Assembly: GCA_017591395.1 (NCBI GenBank)
Contig: WEDG01005252.1
Coordinates: forward strand, 23,865-87,864
Source of the DNA: Schistocephalus solidus
Lineage: Eukaryota; Platyhelminthes; Cestoda; Diphyllobothriidea; Diphyllobothriidae
Direction of reading: 5' to 3'
Length of the DNA: 64,000 bases
Shown: piece by piece, positions 48,101 to 60,660 of the stretch
Layout: each line of letters starts with the position of its first letter
How positions within the stretch are numbered: the first letter of the stretch is position 1
Position numbers and translations under genes: made by a program
Notes under the pieces: model-generated
Database searches by the model: none
What the model was told of the DNA's origin: nothing
The model's input: the letters and a program-made list of their open reading frames with translations, nothing else

Positions 48101-50441
48101 TTTTGTGCTTCCTATGAATGGAAACGTAATAAAAAATGTGAGATCATAATGTTAGTCGACCAGGAAAGGGATTCTATTCGATAAACGTGAAACATGGATG
48201 GGCAAACTCAGGGCGAACGAGCCTTCCTATGCATAAGTAATTTTTAAGGCCACGTTAGGGTGGAAATCTGTTTAGCCTAACAACAGAATATGATGGCATA
48301 AATAAGATCAAGCAATGTTTTATGACTTTTTTGCAAGTATGCAAAAGCTGTGCTGCATTGATATCCATCTACACACAGGCATTGCGTTCAAAAGAGGATT
48401 CAAACCAGATTAACAAAAAGGACGATTTATGCGCCAGTGCTCTGTAAAAAAGTGAGAAACAGGAATGCATGCGAGCAAGATGTGGTCGCTTCCAAAAGGG
48501 AGTGTTCCGTAGTTTCGCCATCTATAAAGCGCATCTGGACTCTGAAGTAATCAGAAAATTCTGATACCATGACCGATTCATGGCGCGCCTCCCATGACTT
48601 CCACAACCAACAGGCACAAAGGACCAATTATAAGTTAACTATACTTCATACGTGCGTAGTCTATTCAGGAACTAATTTTCTTGAGCAGCTTCTAGTGAGA
48701 ATAAGAGGTAGACGACATAATTAGCTTCGCCAATGTGTAACTCACATACGAAAGTGTGTGCGCTCAGCAAGCAAAATAACCAGGTCGAGAGACCTGAATT
48801 GCAAGAGCGTGCTAAAAAATTCTGCGGCAAATTTTTGTTTGGCATGGCAGCTCTAGCCAGCTGATAAAGACGGCAAGGATACGATGGAAAGTATGTGAGG
48901 TCTAAACACTAAACGAGGCTACCTTCTTTAGAGAAATAAAGATACACGCGTCTTTCGTTGGATATTTTAACCGGCATAGACTCCACCTGCACACGGTGAC
49001 ATCGCCTGATCACCTACAGCAATGGCGATCTCCTCTAACTAGTTATTTAAAGCTATAACCTTCCCATTATCTCGTCCTACGCGGGTCTCCGCCTTCCCTC
49101 TTCTATGTAAGTGGAGGCAGATAGAACGTGCATGCATGCACACATGACGTCTGACTTTGGTCAATGGACCTTTTGTATTCCCTATCTCAGTTGTGCACTT
49201 AACTTCGTCTCTGTTTTTCTCGACCATTTTTTCTTCCATAACCGAGAAACAAAGCACACTTAACGCACAAGCAGGGCGGCGACTTGGAGCTTTAGCCCAG
49301 TTTCTTCACCACTCGCGCGGATCATAGGGCGCCCATCTCTAACGTCAGGGGGGTCCAATGAAGCTAGACATGCTCACCAGACTACAGAAGGCAGAGGTAG
49401 GTTAATCTCGACGGCGAGGATTTAGGGTCCTGTGTCAGGCCTGTAGTGCAATTGTACTCACGCAATTAGACCTTTTTTTGTTAAATCAGTGTGTGTATCT
49501 TTGAAGTGTAGGGAGTCCCGGAAAGTAATAGCAAGTCAGAGCTGTTCCACCGACTCTTCCAAAGGCTAGAGCAATTCCATGGTCAAAAACTGACGCCAGT
49601 TTCAAAGTAGGCTGTCTTTAGTCCCTAAAAGGGCGAAACCTGTGCTTTGAAGGGCAGAGATATGAATGGAGAGAATGAGAAGACGAGGAACGGTGAATAA
49701 AATCAGTCAAAGATTTCATCCAGGATGTAAGCTTTTATAACATGACAAATTTTGGCAGAAACACGCATATTGCGCATGCAAGTCAGTCAGTCTGAACAAG
49801 TAGCAAGCGCACAGAAAAAAAAGAAAACGTAAGAAAACGAGGCAAGCACGGGCCTTTTGAGTTCAGGGCTTTGCAGGCGGAAAAATGCCACACTTCCTCT
49901 ACGTTATAAACTTAGGTTTACAGCAACCAATAGATATGCAAGTTTTGGTTGGTAAAATTCCGATGCAACCCGACAGATTTTTGACATACGTGCATACCGA
50001 GAAAGTAAAAGAAAAAGGCATGCGACTTCTGTGAGAGAAGACTTTTAACGAAACCTTCCCATGATATGAAGCGATGTGAAGATTTGATTGAATTACTGTA
50101 TCAGGATCGAAAGACTTGTGGCAGGGAACTGTTTTCGAGTCATGTGGGCTAGGCACCACTTGGCTGAATACCCAGTCCTCTGGCTATGTAGACTGCTCCG
50201 GTCCTCTGGAGCGCCAGGCTTAAAAATCCCACTATTCGTGACCTTACCCTTCGAACAAGAATCGCAAAAGCGAGTGTAGTCCAACATGGCAATCCGAAGG
50301 AAATTTCTCGGCTTAATAGCTTCAAAATTAAGATCTGCAGTTGCTTCTGCCGAGAACTATCTCTTAAAAGGCAGAACGAACGTTCGCAGCAAGATAATGC
50401 CACAAATAAGACCTGCCGAAAACCGCAAAACTTGACATTTG
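45184..50441. other. Stretch without a recognisable gene
   Basis: Expected to contain the 5' exons of the PRMT gene, which I could not place. The only repeat seen is the fragment at 46190-46246. The open frame at 47930-48184 (84 codons, ATG start) has no motif that I can name. Confidence 0.4.
46190..46246. repeat. Fragment of the 0.4-kb retroelement tail repeat
   Basis: GGCAGTTCGACCGTTGTTTT, then CGAGGATGTCCACCGTGTGC, as near 9330-9375. Confidence 0.55.
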
Positions 50442-50846
50442 TTAGCATTTGGCAAGAGCCCATAACAAAATCGGAAACCGTTTTAGGACAGACGGCAAAA
50501 CTGAGCAGTATCCACTAAGATAATTCTGGTAGAGGCGAGCCATGAGAAAAAGGTCAGGGGTTCCTTGCAAGCATGCAATCCGAACGGCTCTAAACAGATA
50601 CTTCTGATTTCGGGTTATATTATGAGTGCATTCGTATAAGAAATTCCGCCAAAACCGGTTTGGCAGACAGAGAGAGTTTAGGCAGATGAAAAAAGGCCCT
50701 TCATCATGAAGTGACTCAGTTCCTTCTCCAATGCATACACCATGGAGCATGGAGGGTGCCATATAATGTGTTCCATCGTAAACAGTAAAGAGTGGCATAA
50801 AAAAACTTTTTCGCATTAGCAAACGAGGAACGTCTTCATACTCCAT
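50442..50846 (-). CDS. Possible 134-residue ORF of unknown function
   Basis: Uninterrupted from ATG (50846) to TAA. It starts MEYEDVPRLLMRKSFFMPLF and contains Cys, Phe and Leu-rich stretches. No domain, signal peptide or repeat is recognisable. In a genome with short exons a 402-bp open frame could be a single exon, a transposon remnant or chance. Confidence 0.25.
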   Translation of the reverse strand: MEYEDVPRLLMRKSFFMPLFTVYDGTHYMAPSMLHGVCIGEGTESLHDEGPFFICLNSLCLPNRFWRNFLYECTHNITRNQKYLFRAVRIACLQGTPDLFLMARLYQNYLSGYCSVLPSVLKRFPILLWALAKC

Positions 50847-51882
50847 CGTCGTAGTTTGGATCGGTCAAACTGCCGTCAATCCTTTGTTTCTTGTGTGGAA
50901 TTTCCTAAAAAGGAAATGATTATAAGGGTGTTAGAAAAAAAGAACCTAAACAGGTCAGTAAGAAGTGCTTAAGGTGCGAAGACGGTCAAGGCTACAAGGA
51001 AAGCACCATAGAGGAGTCGTCCAACCTGATTGAAAGGTTTAACAGAGTATAAATCCGCAAAATTCATTACTCTTGCCACACTTCCTTCAAGAAAATTCCG
51101 ACACAAGAACAGTTTTCCGTTAATTTTAGACAAAATGCGTAGAATAAGACAACATCATGGTCGGGATTTTGGTGGATTGATACTCCCTACATGGGGTGTA
51201 CCTTTGTTGACGTTGTTGATTTTATGATCCCAGCCTTCATTTGGTCTAAACTTACAATAATTTGTTCCATACAAGCCGGTGCCTGCTCAGAACCCGCCTT
51301 AGAAACATAGAAGGCCATAACATCAATTCTGATCTAAAAGTAAATGATAGAAGTGCGAAAAATTGAATTCAATTAGAAGGGTCCAGATGTACAATCTGGT
51401 AGTTGACCTCAATTATCTGGCTAACTAGTAAGGAAAAAGCTCCTTATGGAGTAAGGTCATGGCTCGAGGATTATGTGGTCAAGGACGGGTTGTGTTTTGT
51501 CGAAGGAGTTGCCAAACAGAGCAGCTCTTGCTAGATTCAAGGTCAGCGATAGAAAAGCTCCGTTCTGACCGGACATTCTAAGAGTTCTGAACTGCTGTGC
51601 CAAGGATCATGTGGAGGCAGATACTACCTACTCCCTCCAAACTGACGTCTGGGCAGAAATGTGTAGCTGAACTGCCAGTTGATCTTCGCCCATGGCTTTT
51701 TACACTACAAAGACTGATAAAACTCCGTCAGCAGGGGGCCTGCAAACCTGTAGAGAAGTCTCGCCAGGCACGGCCAAAGACAGGCAGCTGAGCAAATAAG
51801 TGAAATTACTTTTCCAGCAAACAGGTATGCACTCTGTGAGCTAACTCGAATTATATGTGTGACGTTTTTATGGACGAAGATA
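50847..51882. other. Stretch without a recognisable gene
   Basis: No motif, repeat or splice chain noticed. Confidence 0.4.
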
Positions 51883-51900
51883 GGGGGGGGGGGGGGGGGG
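51883..51900. repeat. Homopolymer run of 18 G
   Basis: Adjoins the tail end of a - strand SINE; a G-quadruplex or a sequencing-length artefact is possible. Confidence 0.9.
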
Positions 51901-52030
51901 AGCGATTGAATGCCAATTTCTGGCATATTTGCAGCATCAGCCAGTGAGACACAAACCTCAAGTTTCACAGCCAAGGTCTGAATCACCGGACATCATCCTC
52001 ACCACTGCACAACGGGCTCACGTCATAAAG
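51901..52030 (-). mobile_element. Degraded tRNA-derived SINE
   Basis: AATTTCTGGCATATTTGCAG, then CATCAGCCAGT, body of the family in reverse. A degenerate head follows with GAGCCCGTTGTGCAGTGG on the - strand near 52018-52000. Confidence 0.65.
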
Positions 52031-52194
52031 GCCTGGGTGGATAATTGCATTCTCGTTTTGTGTTGAAGCTGGCGGTCTGCAAAACATGCAGGCGGTCATA
52101 TGGCGACTGGCAGTTACCGGGTGGTAATTTTTTACCGGCAAAGCAGGGACATTGGGATGACGACACATGGCTTAGATGTGGGCAATAACCAGGG

Positions 52195-52345
52195 ATATCT
52201 CAACCCTAGGCAGCTTACCCTACTCAATTTATCCTCGAGCAACGCCTTCGAGCGTACCTGTGCTTCGGGTGGCTATGGTTGATGACTGGCAATAAGCCGA
52301 AACGACCACTCCAGTGTCCCTGTCCTTGTGGGCAAATTGATACCC
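52195..52345 (+). mobile_element. SINE body and tail fragment
   Basis: GGTTGATGACTGGCAATAAG, CCACTCCAGTGTCCCTGTCC and TTGTGGGC follow the family order (GATGACGGCTAATAAGCC, then CTCCCTTGTCTTTGTCGG). The tRNA-like head is not recognisable. Confidence 0.6.
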
Positions 52346-55300
52346 ATACTGACTGAGAACCACCATGTGGTCACCCGTGTAAACTGTAGAATCACAGCCG
52401 ATTGCCATACTGAAGTCCGGATAGATTGGCGCACGCCTCTTCCATGTAACTGGGTGATCATCTACTTGACCGCCTGACAATCCTTCAACAGATGTCGAGA
52501 AGGCATTCTATTCTCCTGTGTGAATGGCTATTATACTTACTGAGACAGGACCTTACTGTCACAGAAGGCAGAGTCGCGATGCGTTTCCGAGTCCTTATTC
52601 CGTAGATGTCCGTTTCGGTCGACTCTAGTGGCTGATTAAGTAGAATTTTGAATCCAGGATGTCCGTAGCACTCGCTAGTTATACGATACTTGTTGACATA
52701 GAACTGCTGGGCATACGGATACTTGGTCTAGCTGACTAAATGATGCCTCGACGGAAACCCTCCTGAATATGGTTCACTCCTTACCTACACAGGTAAGCTG
52801 TTTCATGATAGTCTGTGCACACCGTGTTTTTTGACGCGGCTGTGGAGATGGTTGACAGCTTCACTTTTCCAATCTTGGCGAGATAATAGCTTTACACTCA
52901 CTTATTTCTACTATGCATAATCATTAACCCTCTCATGAGCATATAGTCCGTACTATGATGAGTTGTATACATGACTCCACAGTCGTCGGTGTGCGCGGCC
53001 AACTTGTCAGAGGACCCAACTTCACGCGGTAGCATGCAATCGACTTAATGCAAAGAGGAAGGATGGGTATTCGTAACGCAAGAAGCTACAATAAGGGGGC
53101 CGAGGAAATAAACTACGTAGGAAAAGAAAGAAGGTTGCTCTTTGTTTGTCTTCAACGACCCCTCCTATTCAGACAGTTGAGAAACAAGCCTTACTACTGC
53201 TTGCCTCTGAGAATCTAGTCAGCATGTACAGCGGTTAATCTGTCATTAAAATAGCAGGTTAGAGAATGTCGTTTAGTTGTTGGTGGCTACATCCATCACC
53301 CCTGTGAGGGCTAAAAGTAGGAAGGCAGGTGTCTGAGGATAATGTGTGCCTCTTAGACCTTTTGGTGCAGTCGAGTAACACGCCATTCCTACCGTTGTCA
53401 AGATCAAACCACTAGAGAAGAGACGATAGACGATGTTACATGTTCGCACTTTGATCCCCCTGTTCTAGACTCCAGCAACCGAACTTCCAGCAGGCAGGTA
53501 ATACCCATAACCGCATGTCTGGGCAATTTAGTGTCTGAGTGAGCCGGTTTCGACGGGCAACGAGGATTTCTTCTCCGTGTCGAGGTATACTACTTTGCAA
53601 GTTAACATACTGCCCAGAGTTGAGAAAATGGACGTGTACATATTCGAGGACATTGTGGAGTCGGTCACGTTCAGTGCGGCTTAGGTCTAAGAGAAGCGGT
53701 AGGACATAAGATAAATTAGAGCAAGTTTAGTCTGGTACGTGAGCAGACTATTACGCAGAGGCGGTGGTGAGTGGCAACCCATCTGGCGACGAACAACGTT
53801 TGCCAAGTCAAAATATTTCTCCAGGGTCCGATGAGTCCACAACCACGCCTGACAGTCCGAGACCGCATTTTTGGCAGACAAGGGAACCTGCCGAGTATGA
53901 AATCAGTTTTCGCTTAAGGTTATTTCGCTAGTCCAGGCCAGTGGATGCGCCAAATGATCCACACCTAAGATAACAGAAGTGACCTAGCAGGGCCTCCATT
54001 AAACAGGATGTCTGGGATCGTAGCTTGGGTGCATACGGCTTTCAGAACCTCGACTTTTAACACTGTCGTTGATTAGGAGCGCAGTCTACGTGAATCGAAG
54101 GCTAACTAGCTGTAGCTGTAACGAAATGCCAACGTATTTGTCAGTCTTATAAAGGTATTAATGCTTCGAATAAAACGATCGCTGTTAACGCGTATAGAGC
54201 AGTCGGCAAGTTCTGCAACCTTGATCTGGGGCTACGCGGAAATATTTTAACGATATTATGTTGACGCACTTTATTAAAACATTCACATGATAACAGAACT
54301 CTGCACGTTGTCTTGTTGTCCATGTTCTCCACAGGTATAAAACAGATACGCATGTCATTAACAGCAAAAGGAGTAACATATGCACTGTTGGGGGGAGGGT
54401 TAAATCTAGAGTAAACTAACGTTCAAAGTGCCAACTTTCATTGTTAAGACCCTTAAACTCCGCCACATGGCAGGTCCAGGAGACGACTCCGAACAAACTC
54501 TAGGTAGTTGAAACACACAACACAGGTTGTCAAACTCGAGCGCTCGGTGCGGCAACATGCAAATGGCTGCTGTCAAGGGAGCTTGAATAGTAAGAGCAAC
54601 AAAAACTAATCCATCCCCATGTGGCGTCCCTCCAACCAAAGGTTTTGAAATTCAAGGCAGCGCTATCAAATAAACTGAAAGCTATCAATTCGGACTCTGG
54701 AGCCCCTCAAATCAACAACTATTCATAAACAGGCCATAAACAGTTTATCAGCAAGGTAAGCGTCTTTGAGTTGGAGCTTATATCCGCTTTCGTAGGCACG
54801 TTTGCGACTGCAGAAAAGTTGTCCAAATAATGTTGCTTCAACACTGTGAATACCAACTGCATGTAAGACGACAAGCGAAGAAAACGGATCAAAAAGGTCG
54901 CCAGCTTGATAAACTCCATCAACGATTTTTCCGTCAGCTACTAATCAAATGGCGATCCCCGCCATCAAATATGCCATCTGGGTGACCGCTAGAAAAGACG
55001 GCTACCCCTAAAAAGATAAACGGACTGCTACGAACGCAGTGCCAGGGTATTCTGCTGCAGCATGTTCACATAGATAATTCATACTGCTGATAGGAGCGAA
55101 CAAGCAGGTTCGAGAAGATGCGACCGCATAAATCCTTCTATAAATCCCAAGACACGGAAATTTGGTTTATAGAGCGAGTAGACATCGGGGAACTCGGAAT
55201 CTGGCAAAGCCATGCTGAACCGTCAATCCTATTAAATTTCCTCCCAGAGAGCCCTGATGAAATTCGGAGTGGCATAGTTTCGTCGTCAACAACGCACTTA

Positions 55301-55640
55301 CAACCTCAGCATGCCGATGACAACGCAGGCAGTAATTCTTGGCTTAACAATCTTGATGCCATAAATTGCCTGCGAATCCACATAAAGGGTCACAATTTGG
55401 CTGTGAAAGCTCCCTGCTTTCCAGTCCTAAGAGCCCACCTGGCGCTTGATTCTCAATAACTGGACGGCACCCTGAGTACTTTAAAAAATCACCAAGTCTT
55501 TGTGCTTGACTGATTCTACTACCAATAGGACGACTTTTGGAATCACTTGTCTGAGAAAAGAACAAGATAAAGGGATATGCGCAGACCAAAGAATGATAAA
55601 ACATGTGGCACTAGAAAGTTGACTAAGGGACATAAACATG
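52346..55640. other. Stretch without a recognisable gene
   Basis: Open frames up to 113 codons (55118-55459) show no motif. It lies beyond the 3' end of the ADAP gene. Confidence 0.4.
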
Positions 55641-55646
55641 TTTATT
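55641..55646 (-). terminator. Candidate polyadenylation signal of the ADAP gene
   Basis: AATAAA on the - strand, about 208 bp after the ADAP stop codon. Confidence 0.45.
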
Positions 55647-55853
55647 AAGATTGGCAAATGCACTAATCTGAAATCAAATATAGGCATAAGGTCCGAGGGC
55701 GAATAAAAGCAAAAGAAACTAAAGTAAAAAGACGCAAAATAAGTCAAAAGTTAAGTTAGGATAAGACCAAGTAAAGAAAGGTAGTTTTGAAGGCACAATT
55801 CGGAGTCCATACTTTCGATACTGTACAGACAAGCCTATGGAAAGAGACGCAGG

Positions 55854-57045
55854 TTACTTCCTTCGGCTGAACACAGAGGCTGCTTCCTTCTCATCTAAGA
55901 AGGTGACAGGCCGCTTAAGTAGGGTCGAAAGCAGGGCGACCCACGCACTTCGATCAGCCTCGGAGTTGGCACAAAAGACAAAAGACCTGTTTGGTGTGCA
56001 AACTGTGAACGGAAACTCAGTTGGGCACTTCTTCCAGTCGTCCGGAGCCTTCTCTATTACCGTAAATCCCTCATCCTCAGAACCAATGAATATTTCGCCA
56101 TTAGAGAAGGCCGCTTGTGGATCGTTTGCGTAGAGCAGTCGCCGTCGATGCGTGAGCATCAGCCAACGCCTTCGAAACGTGTAGCTGGCGTCCGGTCCTC
56201 CCTTGAAGATCCAGCCTACTTTGTCCAGATCGAAGGTCAGATGAGAAACTATCTCCTCCGGTGATGCATCGCAGCCAGAACCTGAGAGGTGAAGACGCAA
56301 GCGTTGATACTTGCAGAGGCGCAAAGTATTGTACCAGTTGGAGATTTCACGACTGTTGTCCGAACGCAGAAAAATGTGGCGCGTAGAATTGTCCTGTAAA
56401 AATTGCACCAGAGCAGTGTGTGGTGGTAAGCCGAACTGGGTTGGGTCGATAAATGTCATATTACAGCGTTCCAGATCAATATTTTCCTTCGGATCGGTGT
56501 CCGTGGTTTTGACAAAGTACTTGAGAGAGTTTGTAGTGCTGTTTATTTCAAAAAGACGCAGCGAAAATTGCGAGGAGTCGCGTAATTTTTTCAGCAGCAT
56601 GCCACTCTTAACAGGGTTGGTAAAATCGGCCTGGAGACCACTGGCAGATGCGCCCGGTGCAAAGACTTTCTCAATGTACTTAAATTGGACAAAATACTCG
56701 CGATAGAAATCGGGGCAGGTGGGACCAGGCCATGGACGGCGGAAGAACAAGGGGAGTTCAGCTTCCAGCTCGGCGTTCACTTGAGCGTTGCCCCTATCGA
56801 ATGACAGCAACTTTGCCAACTCTACCTGTTCAGCTGACTTAAGGAATGCAAGGGATCTCCATCCGCCACCTAATTTGACATGAGTTTCTAACATTCTGCG
56901 TAATGTTGGTGAGAAATGCATACAAACCAGTGCATTCTTTGCAAACAAAAACCCCCCAATCAGTAGAGAAGCCGAGGATTTCGTTGGATAGGCAGTCGGC
57001 ACATTTGTCGTTATAATTTTGATGGAGCAGCTGACTTATGTCCAT
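55854..57045 (-). CDS. ADAP: ArfGAP with dual PH domains (ADAP / centaurin-alpha type)
   Basis: ADAP proteins bind phosphoinositides at the plasma membrane through two PH domains and act on Arf GTPases (Arf6) through an ArfGAP zinc finger. The ATG at 57045 follows an acceptor (TTTTGCTCCCACAG, ending 57048), so a 5' untranslated exon is likely. The zinc finger is complete: C15, C18, C35 and C38 in CADC...CKEC spacing (C-X2-C-X16-C-X2-C). PH1 spans about 125-230 (LKYFVKTTDTDPKENIDLER, DNSTRHIFLRSDNSREISNW), PH2 about 245-365 (GWIFKGGP, FRRRWLMLTHRRRLLY, GEIFIGSEDEGFTV). The frame breaks just after CKECTGL. A 28-nt GT-AG intron at 56896-56923 restores it and gives 387 residues, the family's usual size (374-381 in human). 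Spliced so, the position of the family's His-Arg (CSGIHR) reads Met-Leu. An indel is the alternative explanation. Apart from that the body is a single exon. Confidence 0.92.
56896..56923 (-). other. Probable 28-nt intron in the ADAP gene
   Basis: Starts GTATGC and ends TTACGCAG. Removing it restores the ArfGAP reading frame and the alignment spacing. Very short introns are known in flatworms. If it is not an intron, the gene carries a frameshift here. Confidence 0.55.
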
Positions 57046-57047
57046 GC

Positions 57048-60000
57048 CTGTGGGAGCAAAACAAATAAACGTAAGTCAAATTATTTTGATAGAAAGAGGA
57101 AGTAGCACATCGCAAAGGAAAATAAAATTACAAGAGCAATGTTGACGTATTAGGTTCGGGTTCAGTTATTTCATTTTCTGTACATGGGAAGTATTTTGCA
57201 GCCGTTTTCACCGAGTTAAGCAATAAAGCTTGAGGCAAAATCCGAGTCCCTACAGTACGCACACGCAAAATTCTAGTTGTTTTATCCGTCAATCCCTATC
57301 CCAATAGAATTTAGTTGCCGTCTCTGCCTCTGGAGCTACTAGACAGCGCAATCAATCAACACAAGGCCCCTTACCCTACTGAAATTATATAATTTGTTTC
57401 AGTTACCGCAAATACTATTAATCTGGCCATTACCAACGGTTGCTATGGTGAATTTCATAATTGGCTAACGAAGTCGAGTCCAAACGCTGGACACTGCATA
57501 TTACGGCAACCAAAATCCTTTCATGACGTAGACGGATTGTATTCAACCAATTGTTTGCCTGACCATCTCGACGCCTTCACCATAAACGGATCGGACGAGG
57601 GCTCAGATCAGGGGTAACGATGTGATTCAATCGCCATCATAAGGTGTGTTCTAACAACCTAAGTAGCCGGCCTCGAACAAAACATCAGATGCTTTCTAAG
57701 TGGTCATAGCGGCAGGCAGTCAGCCCGATAAAGATAAGATTTACAAACTGCACATTCAAAAGATAACGATAAAGTGGTCAGGTAGAGCCGTCGTTAGCGA
57801 GTCTTCAACCCTGCCTAAAATTCGTGACCAGAGAAGAGCAAGTTTCATCCGACGGTCATCTGGGCATTGCCTTCAATGATTATGCCGATCTCATAACCAG
57901 TCGATAGGTTTGGGTAAAGAGATGAGAAGACCCTGAAAGCTGCGTTTACATGAGCGGCAACCTCCAACCTGCTTTTCCACTCATAAGAACAGTGGTTCAA
58001 GGTACTTTATAGTCAGAAACACTAATTAAAGCAAGGCTTTAGACTTCCACTCTACTGATGGCCATCTGTAGAGGGTATGGCTAAATCCTTCGCATACTCC
58101 AAATTAGGGGGCCAGGTGGAACGTCAATACTTGTGAAACGTCGACGTTGTCTGTTAAGTATCTCACGATCTTGTCGAAAAGGATGGGAAATACAATGCCG
58201 ACTGGATGTACGTCGCGGTTTTCAACAAAAAGCTCCGGCAGTAGGCCTGAAGTCAGACGATCAGCCCGCTAGACATGTTATCACTGCTCACAAGTTCTCC
58301 AGGATAGTTTGGACGTTGCTAACAGAACGTGGCCGTAAATTCGATGAAACGAACAGCCATTAGCCGCTACTAGAAGGGGACACTAAGCAGGGTGACCATG
58401 CAGGTCCCAGCTTAGTACTATAATGAATGCTTCATCGCCGAAGCTGTCAGTATGTTCGTTGTAGCTTTTGGACGTTTGAAAGATTGCATCATCAGATACA
58501 ATAAAATAAGGGCTAGGAATGACGTCGCGACATTTGCCAATAGGGGTGCATCGCGTGTTACATAGGGAAAAACCGATATTTAAGTTTGGTAAGTATTTAT
58601 TGGGGATCTAGACTACCAGCAGACTTCAACTGCCTTGTTACAGGCAATTACTGTTGTCGGTGTTCATGTAAAGTCGAATTTGCGGACTTCCCCCAAGGTG
58701 TGAACAGCGACAGGGGACAGTGTATCGCCCCTCCGCAGCGCTCAGCTGTATTTGCTCATTTGTGGACTGAGACATGGTACAGTCTGGTCTTAACAATGCC
58801 AAGGAAGACCGCTGTAAGGAATCTGATAAAAATGCACTGGATTGCTTACTAACGTTTGAGCTGTTTTTTGAATGACATGTTTAGGTACGAATGTTTTCGA
58901 AAGAGGGGTGATACAAGTGACAAACACTGCGGCAATGGATTTTGTCAAATTAAGGAGCAGTAAGATCAGTGGTGGTTTTTTTCATTTGCCGGATCATACT
59001 TGATCTAGCCGGCCTCAATTACGTTACGTATTGTACCTCCACATGTGAAGATCGGCGGCAGCTGATCTAGAGAGGTTCATTAATTCCCCCTTAAAGCGAG
59101 GGAGATCAAACACCGGAGATTTAAGAAGCAACTCGATGCCTTCTTGGATCAAGTTGAATCAGGCGTTAAGGTGACTTCGGCGTTTGCTTCGATGCATTAA
59201 ATGGGCAGTGGCGTCAGATCAAGGGCATTGAGTTGGTTGAAAAAGAGGGCCTGAATCACCTCAGTCATCTTAATTGGATGGTCGGAGATATCCTCGCGAC
59301 GCTATCGAAGCGAGGGCCGTCTCAGTCGAAATCAAGGCAGTTTACTTCCTTCACAGGATGTTCCTAGGGCGACGGTGGTCAAACACCACCATTGTCCACT
59401 CATCCTGCACGCACATAGCCCAGCACTCACAACCCTACGGATTGATTTAAACGGATGCTCGGTTCATGCACACATCTCTGGCGAGGGATCTATTGCGGCG
59501 GGTCCATTGATGTTTTAAGTGAATTTAGAAAGCCACACGAATAGCACCGATTTTTTATACAGTCATCATTTATCCATTCGGTGGCAATCTCGCCCCAATA
59601 TATCTGAAACTGTTAGCTTCTTCAAGTTGCCATTCATTAATGCCTCCTTCAGGCCAGTGATATAGCTCCGACACATTAGTCTATCCAACATTTATAATAA
59701 AAGCCGACTGATTTAGCGATCTAATTCACCCACGACACAGTTTGTAAAACATTTAAACTTGATGCCAGCCGGTCTAGATTTCTAACATAATTAAGGTCTG
59801 TCGGTGAGTCAGCCCAGGGTGAAAATTTGACATTGTCAAAACCACATAGGGTTATTCCGAAAACCCAGTTCATGCTGCGGCTTAATAGGATTGGGAAAAA
59901 TAAAACCTTCAAAAATGGCGGCAAATGTTCGAGTTCCACGCTCACGTATGAGAAAGGGGGGAGAGTGCTCCAGCACCAAAACCATTGTTTATTTTCCTAA

Positions 60001-60369
60001 GCGTTTGAATAAGTTTAGGAATCCGTTATCCGAGATGACAACAGCGAAGGAACAAACGAGGTTATGGAGAGCATTGTAAAATCAGCTACCAGTGCTGCGG
60101 CCTGGAGGTGATCGCGCAGGACTATACGCTGGCGCCAGATCAATATATCGAATTACTCAGTTCTCGTTCGAGGTCAGTTTTAGTAAATTTTACACCTGTC
60201 TTACATATGGCGTAAGAAATTAACTTGGTATCTGGGAATTTGAGTTTATGACCGTTTTGACGGTTTGGGCAACCAATTGTGATAACTCATTACTCTGTCA
60301 CACGGCCCAAGTTACCATGCAAAGTAAGGACTGACTAAAAGCCACGGATAAGTCTGTCTGAGTATACGG
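57048..60369. other. Stretch without a recognisable gene
   Basis: Should hold the 5' untranslated exon and promoter of the ADAP gene. The open frames 58133-58363 and 58586-58852 look like possible transposon remnants, but no diagnostic motif is visible. Confidence 0.35.
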
Positions 60370-60660
60370 TGCACCTTGCCTAAACTGCCCTTTTAATTAC
60401 ACCGGTCAGACCGAACGCATGCTCGGGTCGCGCATGCACGAATGTGACCTGGCCGTATGACAGGGCGAAAAATTATGAAACTGTGCTGTTTACACCTTCG
60501 AAACAGATCCTGAGTTCAACTTTGAAGCTACTAAGATAATTGCACATACTGGACTCAGGACAAACCGAGGGTTTATTGGAGCCTGGGCCTCAGGAGAGAA
60601 CCCAATCAATCGATGCCTTGCGCTGGCATACAGAGACCTGAATGGTCACCTGCAGACCTG
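60370..60660 (+). pseudogene. Penelope-like element fragment, GIY-YIG endonuclease region
   Basis: The + strand reads NYTGQTERMLGSRMHECDLAV, and after two stops (near 60458 and 60476) VYTFETDPEFNFEATKIIAH, then GAWASGENPINRCLALAYRDL. This is the order of the GIY-YIG domain and C-terminus of Penelope-like elements (YTGQTGR..., HEFNFEATKIIAHA, EAWASDENSVNR...AYR.L). The Gly-to-Glu change in the YTGQTG box and the stops show it is dead. No RT was found upstream. Confidence 0.85.
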
